64,000 nt of DNA, from positions 33,725 to 97,724 of the forward strand of contig NZ_JAIMCA010000008.1 in the NCBI RefSeq assembly GCF_025499465.1. The letters run 5' to 3'. Made by a program: the position numbers and the translations under genes. Shown here piece after piece: positions 1 to 7,941 of this stretch. This stretch comes from Allobosea sp. BH3. GTDB taxonomy: Bacteria; Pseudomonadota; Alphaproteobacteria; Rhizobiales; Beijerinckiaceae. The notes beneath the pieces were generated by a model. It was not told the DNA's origin, ran no database searches, and saw only the letters and a program-made list of their open reading frames with translations. Numbering within the stretch: position 1 is the first letter of the stretch; each line of letters opens with the position of its first letter.

Positions 1-1174
1 ACATGTCCCCGGCGAGCACGTTCAGGAGTTGCGGAAGCTCGTCGAGATTGTAGCGGCGCAGGACATGGCCGATGCGGGTGATGCGCGGGTCGTTGCGCTT
101 GGCCTGCACGACGACCTGCCCGTCGTCCGTGGTGGTCATGGTGCGGAACTTGAAGATGCGGAACGCCTGCTGGTTGAAGCCGTAGCGCCGCTGCCGAAAC
201 AGGACGGGGCCCGGTGAGTCGAGCCGGATCAACGCCGCGACCATGACGAGGAGCGGCAGGGTCAGGATAAGGCCGCAGGAGGCCGCGACGATGTCGAAGG
301 CGCGCTTCGCCGCGACCTCGAAGGCGGAGAGCGGCTGGCGCGTCAGGCGCAGGCTGGTCAGGGAGCCGGACTTTACGATGTGCGGGCGCTCGAAGCGCTC
401 CATCACGGGCTCCGGAGCGAGGTGAATCGCGACCGGCAGGTTGGTGAAGGCGTCGACGCAGGCATCGATCAGTTCCTGCTCCGACCAGGGCAGGGCGATG
501 AAAACCGAGTCCGGCCGCTTGCCACGGCAGTTCGCCACCGCGGCGGCGAGATCGGCGGCCAATGCCTTGCGGTTCGCGCTTCTGTCTGATGTCAGGAAGG
601 CGATATCGACGATCGCCAGCCCGGCATGCCAGGGCTTATGCCGGCCGACCAAGGACATGACGTTCTCTTCCCGCCCGATCAGGAAGATCCGCTCGGCGGC
701 AATCCGGCCGGTCTTGCCGGCGCTGGCGATGAGCCGGACGATCAATGAGCGCGACAGGGCGATCATCGGAATGCCGATGAGATAGGTCGTGAGGATGATC
801 GCCCGCGAATAGTGTTCGGAGATCTTGGCCAGGAAGACCAGCGCCAGAAAGGCGACCATGGCCATGTTCCAGACCGCGAAGGCCGAGGCGATCTGCCGGC
901 GGGCCGAGAGATAGTTCCCGATCTGGTAGCGGCCGCGTATCAGGTCGATGAAGACGAACAGCGTCGCCAGCATCAGCGCCAGCTCGGGTGTGGCACGCTC
1001 CAGGGTCAGTGTGCCGAAGGAGGCCAGGCCATAGGCTGCGGAGGCGAGGTGGACGATGGCCAGCACCACCAGCCCGTCGACTGCTGCGACCGCCGGCCCG
1101 AACCAGTGGCGCCAGATGCGAGACCGTCTCTCGGCGGTTCCCGGCACGATATGGCGCAGCGCGTTGGCAGTCAT
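1..1174 (-). CDS. undecaprenyl-phosphate sugar phosphotransferase (exopolysaccharide priming), 3' end cut by window edge
   Basis: The gene reads leftward from an ATG at 1174 (MTANALRHIVPG) and leaves the window after 391 codons, so the last part of the catalytic domain is missing. The N-terminal half has several hydrophobic segments, for example VDGLVVLAIVHLASAAYGL and AIILTTYLIGIPMIALS. A soluble middle domain follows, then the bacterial sugar-transferase domain starting around FDIVAASCGLILTLPLL. That domain carries the family signatures SPGPVLFRQRRYG, FKFRTM and RRYNLDELPQLLNVLAGDM. Proteins of this type (WcaJ/ExoY/PssA group) transfer a hexose-1-phosphate to undecaprenyl phosphate at the inner membrane to start exopolysaccharide synthesis. 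The exact sugar cannot be told from sequence. The UDP-glucuronate epimerase near 11.2-12.2 kb may supply the same pathway, but it is not adjacent. Confidence 0.88.
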   Translation of the reverse strand, partial: MTANALRHIVPGTAERRSRIWRHWFGPAVAAVDGLVVLAIVHLASAAYGLASFGTLTLERATPELALMLATLFVFIDLIRGRYQIGNYLSARRQIASAFAVWNMAMVAFLALVFLAKISEHYSRAIILTTYLIGIPMIALSRSLIVRLIASAGKTGRIAAERIFLIGREENVMSLVGRHKPWHAGLAIVDIAFLTSDRSANRKALAADLAAAVANCRGKRPDSVFIALPWSEQELIDACVDAFTNLPVAIHLAPEPVMERFERPHIVKSGSLTSLRLTRQPLSAFEVAAKRAFDIVAASCGLILTLPLLVMVAALIRLDSPGPVLFRQRRYGFNQQAFRIFKFRTMTTTDDGQVVVQAKRNDPRITRIGHVLRRYNLDELPQLLNVLAGDM

Positions 1175-1326
1175 AGTTCACCCCAGCCTTGCAGTTCAGC
1201 CATGGCCGACACTTGTGTCCCGTTTCGGAACATTCGTGTCGATATGGCCTTACGCTCGGTCAAGGGTGGCAAGGCGCGTGCCGGCGGCGCCTGCGTCAGA
1301 TCGGGCCAGACGGAAACGCGTCGCGT

Positions 1327-1677
1327 TCAGGCTGGGCCGCGGCGCCGGAGCATGAGTTCGAGGAGGCCGGCGAGGGTGCCGCCCAGGACCGCGCCTGCAC
1401 ATTTCACCAGCGCATCGCGCGGCAGCCCGTGGCGGGTCGCCTCCCAGGTCTGGAGCCATTCGAGCCCGAGCGCCAAGGCGACGATGCCGCCGAGCACCAG
1501 CCAGCGCTGGCGCGGATAGGCGAAGCTCAGCAAGGCTCCGGCGGCGAAATAGGCCAGGAAGCGCTCGCCATTGGCGCCGAGCTCCGGGATGTGGGGCCTT
1601 GCATCGATCGGTGACAACGTCGCGACCATGATCAGAAGCAGAGCGGCCCAGCCGATCACAATCGCAGCAAGACGCAT
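1327..1677 (-). CDS. VanZ-like small membrane protein
   Basis: A protein of about 116 residues with hydrophobic segments at residues 4-20, about 45-75 and near the C-terminus. It has the arrangement of short VanZ-like proteins: TLSPIDARP just after the first membrane segment, GERFLAYFAAGALLSFAYP, then LGLEWLQTW. The function of stand-alone VanZ proteins is not settled; most are membrane proteins of unknown role, and some VanZ relatives confer glycopeptide tolerance. The start is uncertain: I chose ATG at 1677 (MRLAAIVIGW), preceded by GGAAAAG. A TTG at 1698 with an upstream GGAG is an alternative that adds seven residues. It lies downstream of and in the same direction as no other gene, and a 152-bp gap separates it from the sugar transferase. 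Confidence 0.7.
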   Translation of the reverse strand: MRLAAIVIGWAALLLIMVATLSPIDARPHIPELGANGERFLAYFAAGALLSFAYPRQRWLVLGGIVALALGLEWLQTWEATRHGLPRDALVKCAGAVLGGTLAGLLELMLRRRGPA

Positions 1678-1906
1678 CTTTTCCAGGGGGGCGTTCAAAA
1701 GGACTCCGGGAGCGCTGGCGGGACGGGCAGGCGAGGCAACAGGTAAGCGGCCATGCAGGACGCGGACCAGCGCGGAAGAATCAAGCCGCCAATGCCATGG
1801 TCGACCGTCCTATGACGTCGAGAAAATGGCAAGGCGATGACGATGGAGTTCGGGTTTCATCATGGGGCGGCGCGCTCTAGCATGCAGCTCCTGGTCTATG
1901 GGGTTG

Positions 1907-2659
1907 ATGATGACGGTTGATTCGGCCGTGCCGGCTTCGGCGCGGATCGCCAAGGGCGGCAAGGCGATCTACGGGGCCCCGCTCGGTATCCTGATGCTGG
2001 AGGCGCGCTTTCCGCGCATCCATGGCGACATGGGCAACGGCACGACTTGGCCCTTCCCGGTGCTTTACCGCGTCGTCGGCGGGGCGAGCCCGGAAAAGGT
2101 GGTGCTGAAGGGTGCGGCAGGCCTGTTGCCGGATTTCATCGAGGCCACACGCGATCTGGTCAGGCTCGGGGCCGAGGCGATCACCACCAATTGCGGCTTC
2201 CTCTCGCTTTTCCAGCGCGAGCTAGCTGCCGCCGTCGGCGTGCCGGTCGCGACTTCCTCGCTGATGCAGGTGCCCTGGGTGCAGGCGACGCTGCCGCCGG
2301 GCAAGCGCGTCGGCGTCGTCACGGTGTCGTCCACGACATTGACCCCGGCTCATCTCGAAGCGGCGAACGTGCCGCTCGACACGCCCGTGACCGGCACGGA
2401 GAACGGCCGCGAGTTCTTCCGCGTGCTGATCAAGGCCGAGAAAGACGACATGGATGTCGAGCTCGCCCGGCAGGATGTGGTGCAGGCGGCGCTCGATCTC
2501 GTGGCGCGCCACCCCGAGGTCGGCTCCATCGTGCTCGAATGCACGAACATGCCGCCCTATGCGGCTGATGTGCAGGCGGCGACGGGGCTGCCTGTCTACG
2601 ACATCTATTCGCTGATCACCTGGTTCCATGCCGGCCTGAGACCGCGCCGCTTCGGCTGA
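1907..2659 (+). CDS. aspartate/glutamate racemase family protein
   Basis: About 250 residues. Two conserved cysteines sit in the contexts expected of the Asp/Glu/hydantoin racemase superfamily: TTNCGFLSL (Cys96, numbering from 1907) and VLECTNMPPYA (Cys212). In this superfamily the two cysteines act as the acid/base pair that inverts or protonates the alpha carbon. The N-terminal half has the first Rossmann-like repeat (GILMLEARFPRIHGDMG) and the second half begins at GKRVGVVTVSS. Substrate cannot be assigned; aspartate racemase, hydantoin racemase and maleate isomerase relatives share this layout. Starts at 1862, 1898, 1907 and 1910 are all in frame. I chose 1907 because GGGTT lies just upstream and because the family fold begins only about 25 residues later. 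It appears monocistronic. Confidence 0.75.
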   Translation: MMTVDSAVPASARIAKGGKAIYGAPLGILMLEARFPRIHGDMGNGTTWPFPVLYRVVGGASPEKVVLKGAAGLLPDFIEATRDLVRLGAEAITTNCGFLSLFQRELAAAVGVPVATSSLMQVPWVQATLPPGKRVGVVTVSSTTLTPAHLEAANVPLDTPVTGTENGREFFRVLIKAEKDDMDVELARQDVVQAALDLVARHPEVGSIVLECTNMPPYAADVQAATGLPVYDIYSLITWFHAGLRPRRFG

Positions 2660-2725
2660 TCTTATCCCCGGCGCCGAAAGCGCCGGAATAATGCGCCTCG
2701 CTGAAATCCCTGTCCGCGAGGCCCC

Positions 2726-4120
2726 ATGACAGACACGCCCCGTCTCAGCCTGCCGCTCCTTGCGGCCGGCCAAGCGCAGAAGCACGTCACCCACAACGAT
2801 GCGCTGACCCGGCTCGACGCATTGGTCCATCTTGCCGTCCAGAGCCGGACTCAAGCCGATCCGCCGGTGTCTCCGACAGAGCTTTCGGCCTATATCGTCC
2901 CGGCGGACGGCACGGGCGTCTTTGCCGGCCGGACCGATCAGCTTGCGCTCTACGAGGATGGCGGCTGGGCCTTTGTCACGCCGCGCGCGGGCTGGCAGGC
3001 CTGGGTGGCGGACGAGGCCGAGCACAATCTCTGGACCGGCACGGAATGGCGCCGCGACAGCCCGCTCAGCGGCCTTGGGGCCGAAAGCTGGGGCGTCAAC
3101 GCGACCGCGGATGCGACGAACCGCCTTGTCGTTTCCGGCGAGGCGAGCCTGTTCAATCATGCCGGCAGCGGTCATCAGCTGAAGCTCAACAAGGCTGCTG
3201 CCGGGGCGACGGCGAGCGTGTTGTTCCAGTCGAACTGGTCGGGGCGGGCCGAGTTCGGGCTCGCAGGCGACGACGATTTTCGGGTGAAGGTGAGCGCGGA
3301 TGGCTCCGCCTGGCACGATGCACTCGCCATCGACCGGGCTACAGGCGCGGCCGCCTTGCCCGGTTCGCCCTGGGCCTCGGGAGCGAACCTGCTCGTCAAT
3401 GGCGACATGGCAATCAATCAGCGCGCCTTTGCAGGCGGTGCACTGGCGGCCGGGAGCTACGGCTTTGACCGCTGGAAGGCGGATGCGGGCGGCGCGAACC
3501 TCTCGGCTGGCAGCTTCGCGATCACGCTGAATTCGGGCGCCATCGTCCAGCCGGTCGAGCCTGCACTCTGGGGGCTCGCTTCCTTTGCGGGCGTAACGCT
3601 GACGCTTTCGGTCGAGAACCTCAGCGGCGGAGACCTTTCGGTCACTGTCGGGAGCCAGTCCGGCACCATCGCTGCGGGCTCCGGCCGCCGTTCCTTCACG
3701 CTGACGCTGGCCATGGGCGATGTCGGAGCGCTGGCAGTGAAGCTTTCGCCGAGCGCGGGGGCGGTCAGCTTCGGGCGGGCCAAGCTGGAACACGGGCCGC
3801 TTGCGACGGGTTGGACGGCGCGGCCGCTCAGCGTCGAGCAGATGCTCTGCCGGCGCTACCACACCCGGCTCGACGGGCAGATCCTGATCGATGCCTATCA
3901 GGCGGCTACGGCTGCATCCCGACAAGCCGTCGTGCTGCCGGCGCCGATGCGGACGACGCCTGTCGTGAGCTTCGCCGTTTCGTCGGAGATAAACGTGCAG
4001 GGCGTGGATCGTGGTGTGGTCGCCCAGTCGTCGCAGAGTGCCTATGCCTATGTCACGGCGCTGGCGCTCGGGCGGGTGCGGGCGGCTTTCGACGCCATCG
4101 CCTTCGACGCGGAGCTTTAA
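2726..4120 (+). CDS. DUF2793 domain protein (phage or gene-transfer-agent tail associated type)
   Basis: A 464-residue protein beginning MTDTPRLSLPLLAAGQAQKH followed by VTHNDALTRLDALVHLAV. This opening is the hallmark of the DUF2793 family, whose members sit at the ends of phage and GTA-like structural clusters in Alphaproteobacteria. The DUF2793 region covers roughly residues 1-110 (ending DEAEHNLWTGTEWR). The remaining residues are rich in Gly, Ala and Ser, with beta-rich character (for example GANLLVNGDMAINQRAFAGG), as in tail-fibre or carbohydrate-binding modules. No other phage genes are visible around it, so it is an isolated copy and not part of a prophage in this window. ATG at 2726 follows a GAGGCCCC stretch. 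Its 3' end faces the IlvD-family gene across a palindromic repeat. Confidence 0.78.
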   Translation: MTDTPRLSLPLLAAGQAQKHVTHNDALTRLDALVHLAVQSRTQADPPVSPTELSAYIVPADGTGVFAGRTDQLALYEDGGWAFVTPRAGWQAWVADEAEHNLWTGTEWRRDSPLSGLGAESWGVNATADATNRLVVSGEASLFNHAGSGHQLKLNKAAAGATASVLFQSNWSGRAEFGLAGDDDFRVKVSADGSAWHDALAIDRATGAAALPGSPWASGANLLVNGDMAINQRAFAGGALAAGSYGFDRWKADAGGANLSAGSFAITLNSGAIVQPVEPALWGLASFAGVTLTLSVENLSGGDLSVTVGSQSGTIAAGSGRRSFTLTLAMGDVGALAVKLSPSAGAVSFGRAKLEHGPLATGWTARPLSVEQMLCRRYHTRLDGQILIDAYQAATAASRQAVVLPAPMRTTPVVSFAVSSEINVQGVDRGVVAQSSQSAYAYVTALALGRVRAAFDAIAFDAEL

Positions 4121-4130
4121 AGCGAGCCGC

Positions 4131-4210
4131 ATTGCGATGAGCGCAGCGACGAAGCAATCCAGGTGACGTAGCGCTCTGTCGCCTCTGGATTGCTTCGCTG
4201 CGCTCGCAAT
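4131..4210. repeat. intergenic palindromic repeat at a convergent junction
   Basis: The arms at 4131-4162 and 4185-4210 are near-perfect inverted copies (ATTGCGA..GCGCAGCGA and its complement, both ending at CTGGATTGCTTC). They can fold into a long hairpin with a loop of about 22 bases. It lies between two genes that end toward each other, so a bidirectional transcription terminator role is plausible. The pattern resembles the REP/BIME-like elements common in rhizobial genomes. Confidence 0.75.
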
Positions 4211-4222
4211 GACGGCTCGGTC

Positions 4223-5956
4223 TCAATGGATCTCCGGCTCGGGGATCTTCGCCGTGCCTTCGAGGTAGTCGAAGTCGCAGCCCTTGTCGGCCTGGCGGAT
4301 ATGGGCGGCGGACATCTTGCCCCAGCCGCGGGGATAGTCGCGGTTCGGCGGAGTCCAGACGGCGAGGCGCTCGGCGATTTGCTCCTGCGTCAGGTTGACC
4401 GAGATGCTGCGGGCCTCGACATCGACGGTGATGATGTCGCCGGTCTTTACCGCGGCGAGGGGCCCCTTGATATAGGCCTCTGGCGCGACGTGGAGGATGC
4501 AGGCGCCATAGCTGGTGCCGGACATGCGCGCGTCCGAGATGCGCAGCATGTCGCGCACGCCCTGCTTCAGGAGCTTCTTGGGGATCGGCATCATGCCCCA
4601 TTCCGGCATGCCGGGACCGCCGACGGGGCCGCAGTTCTTCAGCACCATGATATGGTCCGGCGTGACGTCGAGGCTCTCGTCGTTCACGGCCTTCATCATG
4701 GCGTCGTAGTCCTCGAAGACCAGCGCCGGGCCTGAATGCTTGAGCAGGTGAGGGGCGGCGGCCGAAGGCTTGATGACGCAGCCATCCGGCGCGATGTTGC
4801 CCTTGAGGACCGCGAGGCCGTTGGCGGTCGATACCGGCTTTTCGAGCGGGCGGATGACGTTGTCGTCATAGACGTTGGCGAGCGCGATGGTCTCTGCCAG
4901 CGGCTTGCCCGTGACGGTCATCGCATCGGTGTGGAGCTTGCTCTCCAGCTGCTTCAGCAGGGCCGGCAGGCCGCCGGCATAGAAGAAATCCTCCATCAGG
5001 AAATCACCGGACGGGCGCAGATTCGCGATCACCGGGACCTTGCGGGAGAAGGCGTCGAAATCGTCCGGCGTCAGCGGCACGCCGGCGCGGCCCGCCATGG
5101 CGACGAGGTGGATGATCGCGTTGGTCGAGCCGGCGACGGCCATATGGACCGTCAGCGCGTTCTCGAAGCTCTTTCGCGTGAGAATCTGGTCGGGCGTCAG
5201 GTCTTCCCAGACCATCTCGACGATGCGCTTGCCCGCGGCCGCGGCCATGCGAGGATGGGCGGCGTCCGCGGCAGGGATGGCGGAGGCGCCGGGCAAGGTG
5301 AGGCCCAGCACCTCGGCATGGCTCATCATCGTGGCGGCCGTACCCATCACCATGCAGGTGCCATAGGAGCGGGCGATGCCGCTTTCCATGTCGCGCCACT
5401 GGTCGTCGGTGATGTTGCCGGCTTCCTTCTCGGCCCAGTATTTCCAGACGTCGGCGCCGGAGCCGAGCACCTTGCCGGCCCAGTTGCCGCGCAGCATCGG
5501 CCCGGCCGGCACGAAGATGAAGGGCAGGCCGGCGCTGCAGGCGCCCATGATCAGGGCAGGCGTGGACTTGTCGCAGCCACCGAGCAGGACGGCGCCGTCG
5601 AGCGGGTGGGAGCGGATCGATTCCTCCGTCTCCATCGCCAGGAAGTTGCGATAGAGCATGGTCGTTGGCTTCTGGTATTGCTCCGAGACGGACATCACCG
5701 GGATCTCGATCGGGAAGCCGCCTGCCGCCCATACAGCGCGCTTCACCGCCTCGGCGCGGTCTCGCAGATGAGTGTGGCAGGGGTTGATCTCGGACCAGGT
5801 GTTGATGATGCCGATGACCGGCTTGCCCATGAACTCCTCATGGGCGAACCCCATCTGCAGCGCCCGCGAGCGATGGCCGAAGGAGCGCAGGTCGCTCGCC
5901 CCGAACCAGCGCTTCGAGCGCAGCGTATCGGGCGTCTTGCGGGGGCGGGGCGGCAT
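4223..5956 (-). CDS. IlvD/Edd family dehydratase, probably L-arabinonate or related sugar-acid dehydratase
   Basis: A 577-residue member of the dihydroxy-acid/6-phosphogluconate dehydratase family. Three cysteines expected to hold the iron-sulfur cluster are seen at Cys60 (INPCHTHL), Cys128 (GGCDKSTPA) and Cys201 (SYGTCMVMG). From what I recall of the characterised rhizobial L-arabinonate dehydratase, its cluster cysteines have nearly the same numbering, which favours a pentonate/hexonate dehydratase over the branched-chain amino acid enzyme IlvD. The reaction would be dehydration of a sugar acid to a 2-keto-3-deoxy acid. The neighbouring DapA-family gene is a natural next step. The start at 5956 (MPPRPRKTP) is preceded by GAGGA at a good distance; an upstream in-frame start at 5989 would add eleven residues. 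The true sugar is unproven. Confidence 0.85.
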   Translation of the reverse strand: MPPRPRKTPDTLRSKRWFGASDLRSFGHRSRALQMGFAHEEFMGKPVIGIINTWSEINPCHTHLRDRAEAVKRAVWAAGGFPIEIPVMSVSEQYQKPTTMLYRNFLAMETEESIRSHPLDGAVLLGGCDKSTPALIMGACSAGLPFIFVPAGPMLRGNWAGKVLGSGADVWKYWAEKEAGNITDDQWRDMESGIARSYGTCMVMGTAATMMSHAEVLGLTLPGASAIPAADAAHPRMAAAAGKRIVEMVWEDLTPDQILTRKSFENALTVHMAVAGSTNAIIHLVAMAGRAGVPLTPDDFDAFSRKVPVIANLRPSGDFLMEDFFYAGGLPALLKQLESKLHTDAMTVTGKPLAETIALANVYDDNVIRPLEKPVSTANGLAVLKGNIAPDGCVIKPSAAAPHLLKHSGPALVFEDYDAMMKAVNDESLDVTPDHIMVLKNCGPVGGPGMPEWGMMPIPKKLLKQGVRDMLRISDARMSGTSYGACILHVAPEAYIKGPLAAVKTGDIITVDVEARSISVNLTQEQIAERLAVWTPPNRDYPRGWGKMSAAHIRQADKGCDFDYLEGTAKIPEPEIH

Positions 5957-5995
5957 GGGCGTGTCCTCGAATGTTCTTTGTTGATTCAACGGTCT

Positions 5996-6122
5996 GTCAT
6001 TCCGGGGCGGCCCGCAGGCGGAGCCCGGAACCCGCGACTGGGTGAGAGGCCACCTACAGATGATGAAGGGATCGCCCGGTCGTGGGTTCCGGGTTCATCG
6101 CTGCGCGATGCCCCGGAATGAC
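5996..6122. repeat. intergenic palindromic repeat inside the sugar-acid operon
   Basis: Outer arms GTCATTCCGGGGC (5996-6008) and GCCCCGGAATGAC (6110-6122) are perfect inverted copies. Inner arms near 6021-6038 and 6079-6096 (GAGCCCGGAACCCGCGAC against GTCGTGGGTTCCGGGTTC) nearly match. It separates two genes read in the same direction (DapA-family, then IlvD-family), so it may form a structured mRNA spacer and not a full terminator. It belongs to the same broad class as the other palindromes in this window. Confidence 0.75.
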
Positions 6123-6127
6123 GAAGG

Positions 6128-7045
6128 TTACTCCGCCGCCGCTTTCGCCGCGCCCCAGCCGGAGACGATGGCGCGGAGTTCCGCCTTCTCGGCGGCGTTC
6201 AGTTCCGGCAGGCCGGGCAGGCGAACGGGGCCGACATTGGTGCCGAGCAGGCCGAGCGCCTCCTTGACCACGGTGACGTTGGCGCCGTTGCCGTATTTGG
6301 TGCGCAGCTTCTCGAAGCCGGCAATGGCGTCGACCTCGCGCCTCGCCACCTCATAGTCACCAGCCTCCAGCGCGCGCCAAACGGCGAGCGAGCGCTCCGG
6401 CGCGACGTTGATCAGCCCGGAGGTGAAGCCACGGGCGCCGAGCGCATAGAAGGGCGCCGCCCAGCCTTCAGCCAGTCCGCAGATCCAGTTGGCGCTGGTG
6501 CCCTCCGTCTCGCGGACGCAATCGGCAAGCAGCATCATGTTGCTCGAAGCGAACTTCACGCCCGCGACATTGGCATGGGTCGCGACGCGGATCAGGTCCT
6601 GCACGCCGATGGCATCGGAACGGATATAGGCGACGAGCGGGATCGGCAGCGCATCTGCGATGGCGAGGATGTAGTCGGCCTGGGATTGCGGCGCGGCGAA
6701 GGGGTCGAGCGGGTGATGCACCATCGCCGCGTCGCAACCCGCCTTGGCAGCGAGCTTGCCGGTCGCGATCGCCTCCCGCAGCGAGCGGCCGATGCCGGCG
6801 GTGACGAGCGCCTTGCCGGAGGCGGCTTCGGCCGCCGTCGCGTGGGAGCGCTCAACCTCGGCGGTGGTCATCGGGTAGAACTCGCCGGTGTTGCCGGCCG
6901 AGACGATGTTGTGGATGCCGGCCTCGGCGATGCGCCGGACGATCTTGCCGGTCAGCGCCCAGTCGGCCTCGCCATCTGCCTTCCAGGCGGTGACATGAAC
7001 GCCGGAAATGCCGCGGAGGCCCGCGCGCAGCTTGTCATTCGTCAT
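6128..7045 (-). CDS. DapA-family (dihydrodipicolinate synthase-like) aldolase or keto-acid dehydratase
   Basis: A 305-residue class I lyase of the DapA/NAL superfamily with TIM-barrel motifs: GNTGEFYPMT at residues 51-60, Tyr140 in VAYIRSD, and the Schiff-base lysine Lys164 in AGVKFASSNM. Family members cleave or dehydrate 2-keto acids (2-keto-3-deoxy-sugar acid aldolases, 2-keto-3-deoxyarabinonate dehydratase, dihydrodipicolinate synthase). Next to the IlvD/Edd dehydratase, the likely substrate is the 2-keto-3-deoxy acid that enzyme makes. The start at 7045 (MTNDKLRAG) overlaps the last 11 bases of the upstream GntR-type regulator gene, so the two are co-transcribed. A long in-frame extension to 7351 reads through the regulator gene and is rejected. 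Confidence 0.88.
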   Translation of the reverse strand: MTNDKLRAGLRGISGVHVTAWKADGEADWALTGKIVRRIAEAGIHNIVSAGNTGEFYPMTTAEVERSHATAAEAASGKALVTAGIGRSLREAIATGKLAAKAGCDAAMVHHPLDPFAAPQSQADYILAIADALPIPLVAYIRSDAIGVQDLIRVATHANVAGVKFASSNMMLLADCVRETEGTSANWICGLAEGWAAPFYALGARGFTSGLINVAPERSLAVWRALEAGDYEVARREVDAIAGFEKLRTKYGNGANVTVVKEALGLLGTNVGPVRLPGLPELNAAEKAELRAIVSGWGAAKAAAE

Positions 7046-7736
7046 AGTCCAGTCCCTCCGCATCCGCGCCGAACACCAGCCGCACATGGGCCTTCGCGGA
7101 GCGGACGATGTGACGGCGCATCCTGAGCTCGGCCAAAGCCGGCTCTCGCGCCAGAAGCGCCTCGTAGATGGCGCGGTGTTCTTCGAAGCCCTGGCCGCGC
7201 TCGGCCGGCGCCGAATGCAGGGAGATGCGCTGGGCGTGATCGTACATGCGCTGGCCGTCGAGGCGACGCTCCAGATAGCTGCAGCCCGAGATCCGGTGGA
7301 TCGCCCGGTGGTAGTCCTCGTTGCGGGTGACCAGCTCCTCGAGGTCGCCATGCAGCGTCGCGTGTTCCATCACTGCAATGAGCCGGCCGAGCTCGGCGGC
7401 GGCTGCGTCGGTCATGCGGTTGGCCGCAACATGGGTCATGACGCTCTCGATGGCCGCGCGGCCCAGCGCCATCTCCAGCGCCTGCCGGGCGGAGAACTCG
7501 ACGAAGACGCCGCGCCGCGCCTCTGTCCTGACCAGCCCCTCGCTCTCCAGCTTGCGGATCGCATCCTTCACCGGGGTGGTGCTGACGCCCAGCATCTCGG
7601 CGAGGTGGCGTTCGTTCAGCCGCTCGCCGTCGCGGAAATTGCCAGCGACGATCGCGCGGCGCAGTCGCTCATGGACGTGCTCGCGCAGCGAACGCAGCAA
7701 GTGAGGGGCGACGGGTTCGACGGCCGGTTGCAACAT
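7035..7736 (-). CDS. GntR family transcriptional regulator with FCD ligand domain
   Basis: A protein of 233 residues. The N-terminal winged helix (about residues 12-80) shows the GntR pattern AIVAGNFRDGERLNERHLAE, then VSTTPVKDAIRKLESEGLV. The C-terminal all-helical FCD domain (about 90-220) has conserved metal or acid-binding residues, for example DYHRAIH and EEHRAIYEALLARE. FCD regulators usually bind organic or sugar acids and repress neighbouring catabolic genes. The chosen start at 7736 (MLQPAVEPV) is preceded by GGAAGAAAC; an extension to 7817 has no good ribosome site. It is transcribed with the DapA- and IlvD-family genes and divergently from the TTT binding protein. The shared intergenic region holds a perfect palindrome suited to be its operator. 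Confidence 0.9.
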   Translation of the reverse strand: MLQPAVEPVAPHLLRSLREHVHERLRRAIVAGNFRDGERLNERHLAEMLGVSTTPVKDAIRKLESEGLVRTEARRGVFVEFSARQALEMALGRAAIESVMTHVAANRMTDAAAAELGRLIAVMEHATLHGDLEELVTRNEDYHRAIHRISGCSYLERRLDGQRMYDHAQRISLHSAPAERGQGFEEHRAIYEALLAREPALAELRMRRHIVRSAKAHVRLVFGADAEGLDYDE

Positions 7737-7832
7737 GTTTCTTCCGTGGCTGCGAGCTGGCGAAGCCGCATTTGTCCCGGTTCGGGGCTCGTGCCTCATT
7801 GATATCAAACAGCACAATCCGCCTCGCCGAGC

Positions 7833-7850
7833 AATCTGAAATTTCAGATT
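7833..7850. promoter_or_regulatory. perfect 18-bp palindrome, candidate operator of the GntR/FCD regulator
   Basis: AATCTGAAATTTCAGATT is a perfect inverted repeat in an AT-rich island inside a GC-rich genome. It lies between the divergent starts at 7736 (regulator) and 7942 (TTT binding protein), 92-97 bases from either start. Further related TTTCAAATT and CCAAAT stretches follow to 7864. Position and symmetry fit an autoregulatory operator serving both directions; direct binding is inferred. Confidence 0.6.
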
Positions 7851-7941
7851 TCAAATTCCAAATCCTGTGCTATGTCCGTCTGCAAGCGCCCGCCATGAGG
7901 CGCCAGAGCGGCCTGTCCGCGTCCCGGGAGGAATTGACGAA

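Noticed and set aside
2726..4120. Prophage or gene transfer agent around the DUF2793 gene
   Set aside because: No other phage structural, integrase or lysis genes are nearby; it is a single isolated gene.
2222..4132. Open frame of 636 codons on the minus strand across the racemase and DUF2793 genes
   Set aside because: Antisense to two genes with clear family motifs, with no ribosome site or domain of its own.
6128..7351. Longer start for the DapA-family gene at 7351
   Set aside because: The added 100 residues overlap the GntR regulator gene and do not resemble the family; the normal N-terminus begins at 7045.
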